Shown here piece after piece: positions 7,718-14,440 of a stretch of DNA of 16,784 bases. Location: contig DASUFH010000086.1 in assembly GCA_036274645.1 (NCBI GenBank), positions 1-16,784 of the forward strand. The letters run 5' to 3'. The notes beneath the pieces were generated by a model. That model was not told where the DNA came from. It ran no database searches and saw nothing but the letters and a program-made list of their open reading frames with translations. Each line of letters opens with the position of its first letter. Within the stretch, counting starts at the first letter, position 1. The position numbers and the translations under genes are program-made. This DNA comes from DASUFH01 sp036274645. Lineage in GTDB: Bacteria > Acidobacteriota > Terriglobia > 20CM-2-55-15.

Positions 7718-7761
7718 AGGGGCGCGAAGAGGGACCGGCAGCGTAGCGGGACCGCCTCCGC

Positions 7762-7767
7762 TATAAT
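7762..7767 (+). promoter_or_regulatory. -10 box of the receptor/AAA+ gene
   Basis: A perfect TATAAT lies 20 bases before ATG 7788, immediately after a GC-rich repeat-like stretch (7733-7760). It predicts a leader of about 14 bases. No consensus -35 and no Shine-Dalgarno are visible. Confidence 0.45.
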
Positions 7768-7787
7768 GCTCGCCGGTTCTGGATTCC

Positions 7788-10700
7788 ATGCATCTCCGAG
7801 TTTTTACCCGGCTCGCGCCGGTGGCGGCCCTACTTATCCTGCCGGCCTGTCTTCTGCTTGCCCGGGAACCCACTGTTTTCCGGATCGGCGTCATCGGGCC
7901 GCAGACCTCGGGAACCGTGGGCGCGGCGGAACAACAGGAAGCGGGCATTCGGGCGGCGCTGGAAGAAGCGAAAAAGCGGTGGGGCTTGCAGGTCCGGATC
8001 GAGGGCTGCGACGACCGGAGCGATCCCCGACTCACGCTCGAATGCGCGGAGAGACTCGAAAAGTCCGGCGTCGTCGCCATCGTGGGATCCATCAACAGTC
8101 TGTGCACGCTCGAACTGCCTCGCGTGGCCAGCGAACGGCGCATCCCCATCCTGAGCGCCATTTCCACGGCCACCGAATTGACCCGGACGATTCCCGTCAG
8201 CGACACGAAGCCGACATGGTTTTTCCGGGCGGCGCTCAACGATCGTTATCAGATGCACGGTCTGGCGCAATGGCTCGCCGGATCCCGCGGGCTCAAACCC
8301 GACGAAGTCGCGTTTGTGTTCGAGGACTCGAACGAGTTCGTCAAAAACAGTTCCGACGCCAACGCCCAGAAGTTAAACCATGACATTTATGGTTGGGGCC
8401 TGAGGCAGGACTTTCTCGACGCCGAGCCCTGGCAGGCGTACGCCCGGAAACCGATCGATGTCGGCGTCAACCGGGGACTGACCGGCGACAGGTCCCGGGA
8501 CCTGGACGCCATTCTTTCCGCCATTCAAAAAGGACGCGCGGAGCGCGCCAACCGCCCGGTGAAGGCGCTGGGCCTGCTCACGCTCTGGGATGACGCGCGA
8601 GAGATCGTCACCTACATACGCAGGGACGATACCCGCAATCGGGTACGTGAAGCGCTGGGATTGACCGGAGACCAGGAGCCGTTGCTGTTCGCCGGATCCG
8701 GCGCATTTTCGGCCGCGTTTTACCGCAAGGGCGGCGCGCCCGTGATCGGCGCCTATCTGCTATCGCCGTTCTTTTTTGGCGAAAGCTCCGCGGCATGGCG
8801 CGATTTCCGTTCGATCGCGAACGCCTATCACATCGACACGGAATATCCGGATCCGTATCTGGCGCTCGGCTACGACACCATGAGCGTGGCTGCGTCGTGC
8901 CTGAACGGAATTTCTCAGGGAAAGACGTATGGCGTGACCGACGTGGACTCGCTTGACGGAACGCGCGCGGCGATCCGCTCCTGTCTGGCGGCGGGCGTGG
9001 ACAGTTCCGCGCTCTCGCTGGTCACGGGCCTCAAGGGATTCGATCAGAGGGGTGAGGCGCTCCGCGATCTCTCCCAGACGACGTATATCCTCCGCGTGGG
9101 GCCGAACAATACGCTGGTTCCGGCGCCCTCCGCGGACGTTGCGGAAACCAGCGGACCGGGGGAGCCGGCCCCTCCCTTCTGGCGCCCGGACGCTGCGCGA
9201 GTCCTCTGGTTGTTGTGCGGCGCGGGATTGACGCTGGCGATCTGGCGTCTGACTTCGGGACGCAAAGAGATCCGCGCGCCGGAACCGCTTCGGGCGGCGG
9301 CCGCGACAGCCGCAGCGGCCGCGGCCGTGGCGGCGCCTCATGCGTCCGGACCGGACACGCGGACGGCATCGGCCGCGGCGACGGAGGTCGTACCGGAGGA
9401 GCCGGCCAGCGCCCGCGCGGCGCACAATGCGGTCGGCGCCGCGGTCTGGCTGGGATCCCGGTACTTCTTCGGATCGGACGCCGCGTCGCAACGCGCGCTT
9501 CAGGTCGTTCGCAAGGCCGCGCTTGACGCCGCGGACAAAAGGCCGGTGATCATCCTCGGCCCGCCGGGCGTCGGTAAGACCCAGCTCGCCCAGCTGATCT
9601 ACGCGTCGAGCGCGCGGGGCGCGGCCGGCAAACCGTTTTACGTGATCGATTGCGCCACCATCACCGAAACTCTCTTCGATAGCGAACTCGCCGGCGCCGT
9701 CCGCGGCGCGTATACCGGCGCCGTTTCCGATCGGAAGGGCCTGCTCGAAGCGGTTGACGGCGGCGCGGTCCTCTTCGATGAAATCGCCGAGATCCGGCCG
9801 GAGCTGCAGGCGCGCATGCTGCGTTTCCTGGAAAACGGCGAAGTCCGCCCACTCGGGTCCACTGCGCCGCGCCGTCTCGACGTGCGCGTCTTTGCCGCCA
9901 CCAACAAGGACCTGGCGGCGTTTCGTCCGGATCTCTGGGGACGGCTTTCGCAGGGCAACCTGGTGATCGAAGTCCCTGCGCTGGACGAGCACTGGTGGGA
10001 CATGCCCGATTACATCGACGGGCTGCTCGAACGGTTCGGCAACGGCGTGTGCGTTTCGGATCAGGCCCTCGACCTGCTCACTGCGTGCTCCTGGCGCAAC
10101 AACTTCCGCGGCCTCGGATGCCTCAACGAAAGCGGTGTCGCCCTCGGGCTGGTCGGCGAGATCGCGAGCGCGATTCCCGGCGGCATCATCACCGCGGCCT
10201 CGGTCCTCGGCGCCGTCGGCGCGGAAGCCGATGTCCACGCCGAACTGAACCGCGCCGCAGACCGCCTTGGCGTCATGCTGCCGCCTGCCGGGCCGGCCGA
10301 CGCCCTATTCCCCGACGGCATGGACGCGTGGTTCCGGCGCGCGGATTCGCGTCACGCCTGGGAAACGGCGCTCGACATGGTGTTCAACCGGCTGCGCGGG
10401 CCGAATAACGAAAACTTCCTGCTGGCCACACGCGACTCCAAAAGGCTTGCCGTCAGCTTCGATGAACTCGCCACCGCGCTTGGGCTCCCGGATGGAAAGG
10501 CCGCCGTGAAATCGCTGCGCGCGAGCGGCGCGCTGGCATTGCCTGAAGAGCTGCGTGACCGGGAGTTGTCGGATTCGACCGCCCGACGGCGACGGCGGCA
10601 GTTGATTCTCTTTGCGAAGCGCACGAACTTCATCCGGTTCTCGCACGATGAACTCGCGGAGATCTGCGGTGTGAACCGGGCGAAGTATTACAACTTCTAT

Positions 10701-10916
10701 CATTACGCGTTCAAGCTGGCGGAAGAGTTCTATGCCGGAGGTGTCGTCCCGCCGATGAGCCGATACGTGATCGATCACAAAGGCGAGGCGGAACGCAGCG
10801 ACCGGCGGGCGGATTTTCAGAACACGGAATTCGAAAAGAAGGTGGGGCAGCCGACGGATTCGCTTCCGCAGTTGAGAAGGCTTCAGTTGCTCCCCGGAAA
10901 ATCGAGAGTTTCCTGA
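7788..10916 (+). CDS. transmembrane one-component regulator: periplasmic ligand-binding domain fused to sigma-54-activator AAA+ domain
   Basis: 1042 residues. Residues 1-25 form a hydrophobic export segment or anchor. Residues about 30-440 resemble LivJ/Peripla_BP_6 receptors (FRIGVIGPQTSG; VVAIVGSINSLCTLELP; RRIPILSAIS; ALGYDTMSVAA). A transmembrane helix follows (about 470-488, VLWLLCGAGLTLAIW), then an Ala-rich linker (to about 545). The AAA+ domain (about 553-770) has Walker A GPPGVGKT (591-598), the sigma-54 contact loop GAYTGA (640-645, a Tyr variant of GAFTGA), Walker B AVLFDEI (D664/E665), ELQARMLRFLENGEVRPLG, AATNKDL, and arginine-finger candidates R713/R719 in FRPDLWGRL. Sensor II appears degenerate (WRNNFRGL). 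The last 240 residues are not a standard Fis domain but hold two HTH-like segments (about 889-915 and 951-975). The inferred role is to bind a small molecule outside and activate sigma-54 promoters from the membrane. The ligand and targets are unknown; it lies alone between two repeat elements. Confidence 0.88.
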   Translation: MHLRVFTRLAPVAALLILPACLLLAREPTVFRIGVIGPQTSGTVGAAEQQEAGIRAALEEAKKRWGLQVRIEGCDDRSDPRLTLECAERLEKSGVVAIVGSINSLCTLELPRVASERRIPILSAISTATELTRTIPVSDTKPTWFFRAALNDRYQMHGLAQWLAGSRGLKPDEVAFVFEDSNEFVKNSSDANAQKLNHDIYGWGLRQDFLDAEPWQAYARKPIDVGVNRGLTGDRSRDLDAILSAIQKGRAERANRPVKALGLLTLWDDAREIVTYIRRDDTRNRVREALGLTGDQEPLLFAGSGAFSAAFYRKGGAPVIGAYLLSPFFFGESSAAWRDFRSIANAYHIDTEYPDPYLALGYDTMSVAASCLNGISQGKTYGVTDVDSLDGTRAAIRSCLAAGVDSSALSLVTGLKGFDQRGEALRDLSQTTYILRVGPNNTLVPAPSADVAETSGPGEPAPPFWRPDAARVLWLLCGAGLTLAIWRLTSGRKEIRAPEPLRAAAATAAAAAAVAAPHASGPDTRTASAAATEVVPEEPASARAAHNAVGAAVWLGSRYFFGSDAASQRALQVVRKAALDAADKRPVIILGPPGVGKTQLAQLIYASSARGAAGKPFYVIDCATITETLFDSELAGAVRGAYTGAVSDRKGLLEAVDGGAVLFDEIAEIRPELQARMLRFLENGEVRPLGSTAPRRLDVRVFAATNKDLAAFRPDLWGRLSQGNLVIEVPALDEHWWDMPDYIDGLLERFGNGVCVSDQALDLLTACSWRNNFRGLGCLNESGVALGLVGEIASAIPGGIITAASVLGAVGAEADVHAELNRAADRLGVMLPPAGPADALFPDGMDAWFRRADSRHAWETALDMVFNRLRGPNNENFLLATRDSKRLAVSFDELATALGLPDGKAAVKSLRASGALALPEELRDRELSDSTARRRRRQLILFAKRTNFIRFSHDELAEICGVNRAKYYNFYHYAFKLAEEFYAGGVVPPMSRYVIDHKGEAERSDRRADFQNTEFEKKVGQPTDSLPQLRRLQLLPGKSRVS

Positions 10917-10934
10917 CTGCTTCGCGTTTTGCAT

Positions 10935-11245
10935 TTGTAGGGGCGGTCATAATAGACCGCCCCCTGGAGTTTAGACATTTGGAAGGCCTTCGATGCACGC
11001 GCGCCTGTCGCTCGTCTTTTCTTTCTGCTTCGCCCTATCGGGCTCGCGCTCTGCGGCTCGCTCCCTCCTCTCCCGGCGGAGCCGGGAGAGGGTGGCGCCA
11101 CTCCAGTTGGCTCCCATACTCACGCTTCGTTTGCGTCAATCTGCTGCAGCGAAGGTGCAGATCTGAGACGTAAACGCGAATTCATTGCCTGAACTGAGCC
11201 CCAAATGTCTAAATTCCAGCGGGCGGTCATAGACCGCCCCTACAA
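10935..11245. mobile_element. MITE-like element with about 45-bp terminal inverted repeats
   Basis: The left arm 10935-10982 matches the reverse complement of the right arm 11201-11245 almost perfectly. TTGTAGGGGCGGTC, GACCGCCC, TGGA and TTTAGACATTTGG are all shared, with about 40 identities and one three-base length difference in the loop. Each arm is itself a hairpin (GGGGCGGTC/GACCGCCC). The interior holds a perfect 11-bp hairpin (11067-11077 with 11081-11091, loop GGA) and no gene I can support. No clear target-site duplication is visible. It fills most of the 378-base spacer before the VOC gene; the right arm ends 49 bases before that start codon. Confidence 0.65.
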
Positions 11246-11282
11246 GCAGGCGGGGACCCAGGAAAAGCAATACGGCGAAGCG

Positions 11283-11288
11283 TATACT
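11283..11288 (+). promoter_or_regulatory. -10 hexamer, probable leaderless start of the VOC gene
   Basis: TATACT ends six bases before ATG 11295, so the transcript would begin at the start codon. No Shine-Dalgarno is present. This supports starting the gene at 11295 rather than at 11205 inside the repeat arm. Confidence 0.45.
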
Positions 11289-11294
11289 GCCGGG

Positions 11295-12338
11295 ATGAAA
11301 TTCATCACCCTTGCGAAAGCCCTGGCAGCGACGAGTCTTGCCCTGCCGCTCCTCTTGTCCGCGCAACGCGCGCCCACGAGCCCGATGCCGCCGACACCCG
11401 TGGTTCAGTTGCAGAACCTGGCCCACGCCGTCGACAGTCTCGACAAGACCGTGCCCTTCTACCGCGACGTTCTCGGTCTCGCCCTCAGCGGACGCGATCC
11501 ACTCGCGCAGAAGCCGCAGGCGCTGGATGAAGATTTATCGAAATTCACGGGGACGACGGGCGCGAGCTTCAGAGCCGCCACATTCCGGATCCCGAACGCC
11601 TCGTTCGGCTTCGAGCTGACCGAGTTCACCGGCACGACACGCAAAGCCGCCCAGCCACGACTTCAGGATCCCGGCGCCGCGACGCTGGTGCTGCAGGTGC
11701 GCGACATGGACAAGATGTTCGCCAGGCTGAAAGCGGCCCACACGACCATCGTCACGGCGGGAGGGGAACCGCTTAACCCGAGCGGAAACGCCGCGAGCAA
11801 GATGCGGGAGTTATTGATTCGCGATCCCGATGGATTCTTCGTCGAACTGCAACAGCCCGATCCGCTGCCTGCGGCGGCGGCGTCCGGCGCCGGCGACATC
11901 ATCGGCGGGGCCGTGCAATTGTCGATTGAGGATTCCGCAACGACAGTGGCGTTCCTGCGCGCCGCGATCGGATTCAATGCGCGGCCGACCGGCCAGCTGG
12001 CGACGAATGCGACGGTGGCGAAGCTGATCAATCTTGAAGGCGCGAAATGGCGCATCACGCACGGGAACATTCCGGGCACGATGCTGGACTTCGGCCTGAT
12101 CGAATACAACGGTGTGCCCCGCGAGAAATTCCTGATGGGCGCGCAGGATCCGGGGGCGCCCGCGTTCACGATGGTGGTCCGCGATATCGACGCCGCCGTC
12201 GATCAGTGGACCAAAGCCGGCGGCGCCGTCCTGTCGACGGGCGGCAAGGCCATCAAGCGCGCCAACGGCGCCGGCAACGTGTTTGTGCGGGACGTCAACG
12301 GCTTCACGTGGGAGTTGATCCAGCGCGCGCCCCAGTAA
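11295..12338 (+). CDS. exported two-domain VOC (glyoxalase/dioxygenase superfamily) protein
   Basis: This 347-residue protein starts at ATG 11295, which begins a signal peptide (MKFITLAKALAATSLALPLL, cleavage near LSAQ, residue 24). The upstream in-frame ATG at 11205 lies within the inverted repeat and would bury the signal peptide. Residues about 36-190 form one VOC domain: NLAHAVDSLDKTVPFYRDVLGL with candidate metal ligand H44, LVLQVRDMDKMFARL, and RDPDGFFVELQQP with E184. Residues about 203-345 form a second: AVQLSIEDSATTVAFLRAAIGF, TMVVRDIDAAVDQW, RDVNGFTWEL with E340. In the second half the His position is Gln (Q208), so it may not bind metal. VOC proteins include glyoxalase I, ring-cleaving dioxygenases and binding proteins; the substrate cannot be told. 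It converges on the GlcG-like gene with 17 bases between stops. Confidence 0.87.
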   Translation: MKFITLAKALAATSLALPLLLSAQRAPTSPMPPTPVVQLQNLAHAVDSLDKTVPFYRDVLGLALSGRDPLAQKPQALDEDLSKFTGTTGASFRAATFRIPNASFGFELTEFTGTTRKAAQPRLQDPGAATLVLQVRDMDKMFARLKAAHTTIVTAGGEPLNPSGNAASKMRELLIRDPDGFFVELQQPDPLPAAAASGAGDIIGGAVQLSIEDSATTVAFLRAAIGFNARPTGQLATNATVAKLINLEGAKWRITHGNIPGTMLDFGLIEYNGVPREKFLMGAQDPGAPAFTMVVRDIDAAVDQWTKAGGAVLSTGGKAIKRANGAGNVFVRDVNGFTWELIQRAPQ

Positions 12339-12355
12339 AGCCGTCTTCGCCGGGA

Positions 12356-12832
12356 CTACTTCAGCGCGTCCGCGCCGGCTTTGGCGACCATGCCATCCTG
12401 AGCGCTCGAGCCGCCGGACGCGCCGATCGCGCCGATGATCTTTCCGCCGACGATCAGCGGAATCCCGCCATCCACGGGAACGGCGCCCTGCAGAGCCATG
12501 ATGCGGATGCCTTCGCCACCCTGCGCCACAATGTCCTGAAACGCCTTTGTCGGCCGCTTGAACAGCGCCGCGGAACGCGCCTTGTCCTGCGCCACGTTCA
12601 CGCTGCCGGTCTGCGTGTTGTCCATTTTCTCGAAATAGACCAGGAATCCCGCGGTATCCACCACGGCAATGGCCATCGTGAAGTTGTTCTTCTTCGCCTC
12701 CGCGATCGCGGCGGCGGCCGCTTTTTTCGCCATGTCCGCGGTGACCGGCGCGCCGTACGGCTCACTCTGAGGGAATGCCTTTCCGGCCAGGATCAGGACG
12801 ACGAACAACGGCAAAAACAATCGCTTGAACAT
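12356..12832 (-). CDS. exported GlcG/HbpS-like (DUF336) protein
   Basis: This 158-residue protein has a signal peptide (MFKRLFLPLFVVLILAGKAF, cleavage near residue 22). The mature part matches the GlcG/HbpS fold family: AAIAEAKKNNFTMAIAVVD, TAGFLVYFEKMDN, KARSAALF, and GGIPLIVGGKIIGAIGASGG followed by QDGMVAKAG. Members are linked to haem binding and redox sensing (HbpS) or occur as small cofactor-related proteins of unknown role (GlcG). Haem ligands cannot be assigned from sequence alone. The start is fixed by GGAGG (12839-12843) six bases upstream; a longer frame to 12907 lacks such a site and hides the signal peptide. Confidence 0.88.
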   Translation of the reverse strand: MFKRLFLPLFVVLILAGKAFPQSEPYGAPVTADMAKKAAAAAIAEAKKNNFTMAIAVVDTAGFLVYFEKMDNTQTGSVNVAQDKARSAALFKRPTKAFQDIVAQGGEGIRIMALQGAVPVDGGIPLIVGGKIIGAIGASGGSSAQDGMVAKAGADALK

Positions 12833-12838
12833 TGAAAT

Positions 12839-12843
12839 CCTCC
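12839..12843 (-). promoter_or_regulatory. Shine-Dalgarno fixing the GlcG-like start
   Basis: GGAGG on the minus strand stands six bases before the ATG at 12832-12830. It rules for this start over the in-frame upstream one at 12907. Confidence 0.7.
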
Positions 12844-12941
12844 GATCGTGTTGGGCGATAGTGTTGGGCTCGGCGGCTCGCGCCGCATCAAAACCGTCAG
12901 AGTACACAGTGGAATGGCGCGCTCGTCAAGTCGAGAAATTC

Positions 12942-12971
12942 TTGTCCGCCGATTCCCTTTCCGGATATCGT
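12942..12971 (+). promoter_or_regulatory. possible sigma-70-type promoter
   Basis: TTGTCC (12942-12947) and TATCGT (12966-12971) are 18 bases apart, 41 bases before ATG 13013, in the divergent spacer. The match is weak. Confidence 0.3.
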
Positions 12972-13012
12972 GCTGACGGAATTTCAGACCTCTTACCCAT
13001 TCGGAGGCCCCC

Positions 13013-13684
13013 ATGAATCAACGAACGTTCCGGATCGCTCTGACCTGCCTCGCCATCGGCGCTTCGGCTCTGGGCGTGACCGCCCGGCAACGCGGCGGCG
13101 CGCGTGGCGCGGCGGCGCCGCTGCCTCTGTTCTTCAAGGAAGCCTGGAAGAGTACCACCATGACACCGCTGTCGCAGGACGGTGTAACCAATCCCGATCT
13201 CATCCTCGCGATGTACGGTCCGGGCAACAAGGACGACTTCGGCGTCACCAACGAAGGGAACGTCAGCCACATCTGGACCGGACTCTGCAATTCGGCCTGC
13301 GCGGTGACGCTCAAACACAAAGACAGCTATGTCGACCTCACCGGAAAGGCCCGGATAAAGTGGTACATCAAAACCTCCGGCTTCCACGAAGTTCGCCCGG
13401 CGCTGAAACTCGCCGACGGGACCTATCTGATCGGCGACCATACCGACTCGAGCGCCGTGGATTATCGTGAGAGCGAGTTTTACCTTTCCGAAGTCCACTG
13501 GCTGCGCGCCGAGATGCCCAAAGTGCTGACCAAAGGCCGCGTGCTCGACCGCGCGGATCTGAGCAAGGTCGATGAGATCGGCTTTGCCGACCTGACCCCG
13601 GGAAGCAGCCACGGCGACGGAGGGTACTCCGACGTTGCCTGGATTGAGGTCTACGGCAAACCCGTCCCCCGCGAAGGCAGGTAA
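13013..13684 (+). CDS. exported protein of unknown function, beta-sandwich-like
   Basis: This 223-residue protein is preceded by GGAGG (13003-13007) five bases before ATG 13013. It has a signal peptide (about 1-24, FRIALTCLAIGASALGV) and a Gly/Ala/Arg-rich stretch. The mature chain is predicted to be mostly beta. DLTGKARIKWYIKTSGF, ALKLADGTYLIGDH, SEFYLSEVHWLRAEMPKVLT and VDEIGFADLTPG, ending in SDVAWIEVYG, resemble the strand pattern of galactose-binding-like (carbohydrate-binding) sandwiches. I do not recognise a named family and see no catalytic residues. It is transcribed divergently from the GlcG-like gene and precedes the tail-tube-like gene by 138 bases. Confidence 0.75.
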   Translation: MNQRTFRIALTCLAIGASALGVTARQRGGARGAAAPLPLFFKEAWKSTTMTPLSQDGVTNPDLILAMYGPGNKDDFGVTNEGNVSHIWTGLCNSACAVTLKHKDSYVDLTGKARIKWYIKTSGFHEVRPALKLADGTYLIGDHTDSSAVDYRESEFYLSEVHWLRAEMPKVLTKGRVLDRADLSKVDEIGFADLTPGSSHGDGGYSDVAWIEVYGKPVPREGR

Positions 13685-13734
13685 AATCCGGGTTACCGTC
13701 TCCGAATCACGGCGGAAGATGCTATGGTACGCAG

Positions 13735-13802
13735 CAGTCTCCCGTCGCGAAGCCGGAGACTGTCCCCGGTCTCTGTCCCGATCCGACATATTCCCAATTT
13801 CC
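13735..13802. repeat. REP-like sequence upstream of the tail-tube-like gene
   Basis: CAGTCTCC (13735-13742) pairs with GGAGACTG (13755-13762). It is followed by TCCCCGGTCTCTGTCCC and, after a gap, CCCAATTTCC (13793-13802). Read on the minus strand this is the GGGACAGAGACCGGGGACAG type of repeat that I recall around REP-associated transposase genes. CCCAATTTCC recurs downstream of the gene at 14384-14393. Confidence 0.5.
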
Positions 13803-13810
13803 AATTAATC

Positions 13811-13817
13811 AAGGAGG
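13811..13817 (+). promoter_or_regulatory. Shine-Dalgarno fixing the tail-tube-like start
   Basis: AAGGAGG lies five bases before ATG 13823. The longer in-frame start at 13724 has no such site and would put 33 residues encoded by REP-like DNA before the signal peptide. Confidence 0.8.
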
Positions 13818-13822
13818 TTCCC

Positions 13823-14356
13823 ATGTCTGCAGTTACAGCTCGCGTGTGGCGCGGCGCCCTGTTCATGATCCTGATCGGCATCCTTGGTGTTGCGGAGACT
13901 CAGGCGCAAAAGGACCCCGTCAGAGACGCCGTCCAGCAGTACCGGTTTCAGATCGAGATCGAAGGGGTCAATGCCGGACGTTTTCGCTCGGTCAGCGGCC
14001 TGGCAATCGAATCCGAAGTCGTCGATTACAGGGAAGGCGGAGACAATGGCACGATCCACAAATTGTTTACCGGGACACGAAAGTATTCAAACATCGTGCT
14101 GAAGCGGGGCTTCACCGGATCCCCGGCACTGTACAACTGGTATATGTCGAGCACGGCCGAGAACCCCGGGAAAGTCAACGGCAGGATCATCGTGTTCGAT
14201 TCGCACGATGTCAAAGTAGCGCAATGGGAATTCGTCAGCGGATTCCCTGTGAAGTGGGAAGGACCCGACTATGACGCGTCGGCAAACGAAGTAGCCATCG
14301 AGACGATCGAAATCGCGCACGAAGGACTGACAATGGTCCCCCCGGAATTGCTCTGA
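13823..14356 (+). CDS. phage/injection-system inner-tube protein (T4 gp19/Afp1-type) with Sec signal peptide
   Basis: 177 residues. Residues 1-28 form a signal peptide (basic start, hydrophobic GALFMILIGILGV, cleavage near TQA/Q). The rest matches the gp19-like tail-tube family found in phages and extracellular contractile injection systems (PVC/Afp): RFQIEIEGVNAGRFRSVSGL (41-60), VVDYREGGDNGTIHKL (66-81), IVLKRGFTGSPALYNW (91-106), GRIIVFDSHD (120-129), WEFVSGFPVKWEGPDYDA (135-152) and EVAIETIEIAHEGL (156-169). Ordinary tube proteins are cytoplasmic and lack a signal peptide, so an exported form is odd. No sheath, baseplate, spike, chaperone or AAA+ gene of an injection system is in the window. 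It may form rings or tubes outside the cytoplasm, or be a domain reused for another purpose; both are inference. REP-like sequences flank it on both sides. Confidence 0.87.
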   Translation: MSAVTARVWRGALFMILIGILGVAETQAQKDPVRDAVQQYRFQIEIEGVNAGRFRSVSGLAIESEVVDYREGGDNGTIHKLFTGTRKYSNIVLKRGFTGSPALYNWYMSSTAENPGKVNGRIIVFDSHDVKVAQWEFVSGFPVKWEGPDYDASANEVAIETIEIAHEGLTMVPPELL

Positions 14357-14364
14357 GTAGATCT

Positions 14365-14394
14365 GGGAAATTGGGGTCTGTGCCCCAATTTCCC
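14365..14394. terminator. perfect 12-bp hairpin after the tail-tube-like gene
   Basis: GGGAAATTGGGG and CCCCAATTTCCC pair perfectly around the loop TCTGTG, nine bases after the stop codon. No T-run follows, so it is not a standard intrinsic terminator. The sequence resembles REP units of the AATTGGGGTCTGTCCCC kind and shares CCCAATTTCC with the upstream repeat. It may serve as both a repeat and a transcript end. Confidence 0.5.
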
Positions 14395-14440
14395 GGATCG
14401 TGTATCCTCTCGGCTATTCAAGCCGGTCGGAGGCATCCAT

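Noticed and set aside
7571..7720. Possible CRISPR-like array from the recurring GTTGTCC/GGACAAC units
   Set aside because: The copies are inverted rather than direct, spacing is irregular, and no cas genes are present; an inverted-repeat element explains them.
7839..7850. Lipobox in the receptor/AAA+ protein (LPAC, Cys21)
   Set aside because: Pro precedes the Ala-Cys and the hydrophobic stretch continues after Cys, so lipoprotein processing is doubtful; left as an unresolved signal or anchor.
8760..10238. Minus-strand open frame of 492 codons
   Set aside because: It is antisense to the receptor/AAA+ gene, is Arg/Gly-rich without motifs and has no ribosome-binding site; a shadow of GC-rich coding.
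11205..11294. N-terminal extension of the VOC gene to ATG 11205
   Set aside because: The extension is encoded by the inverted-repeat arm and would place 30 residues before the signal peptide; the -10-like box at 11283 favours ATG 11295.
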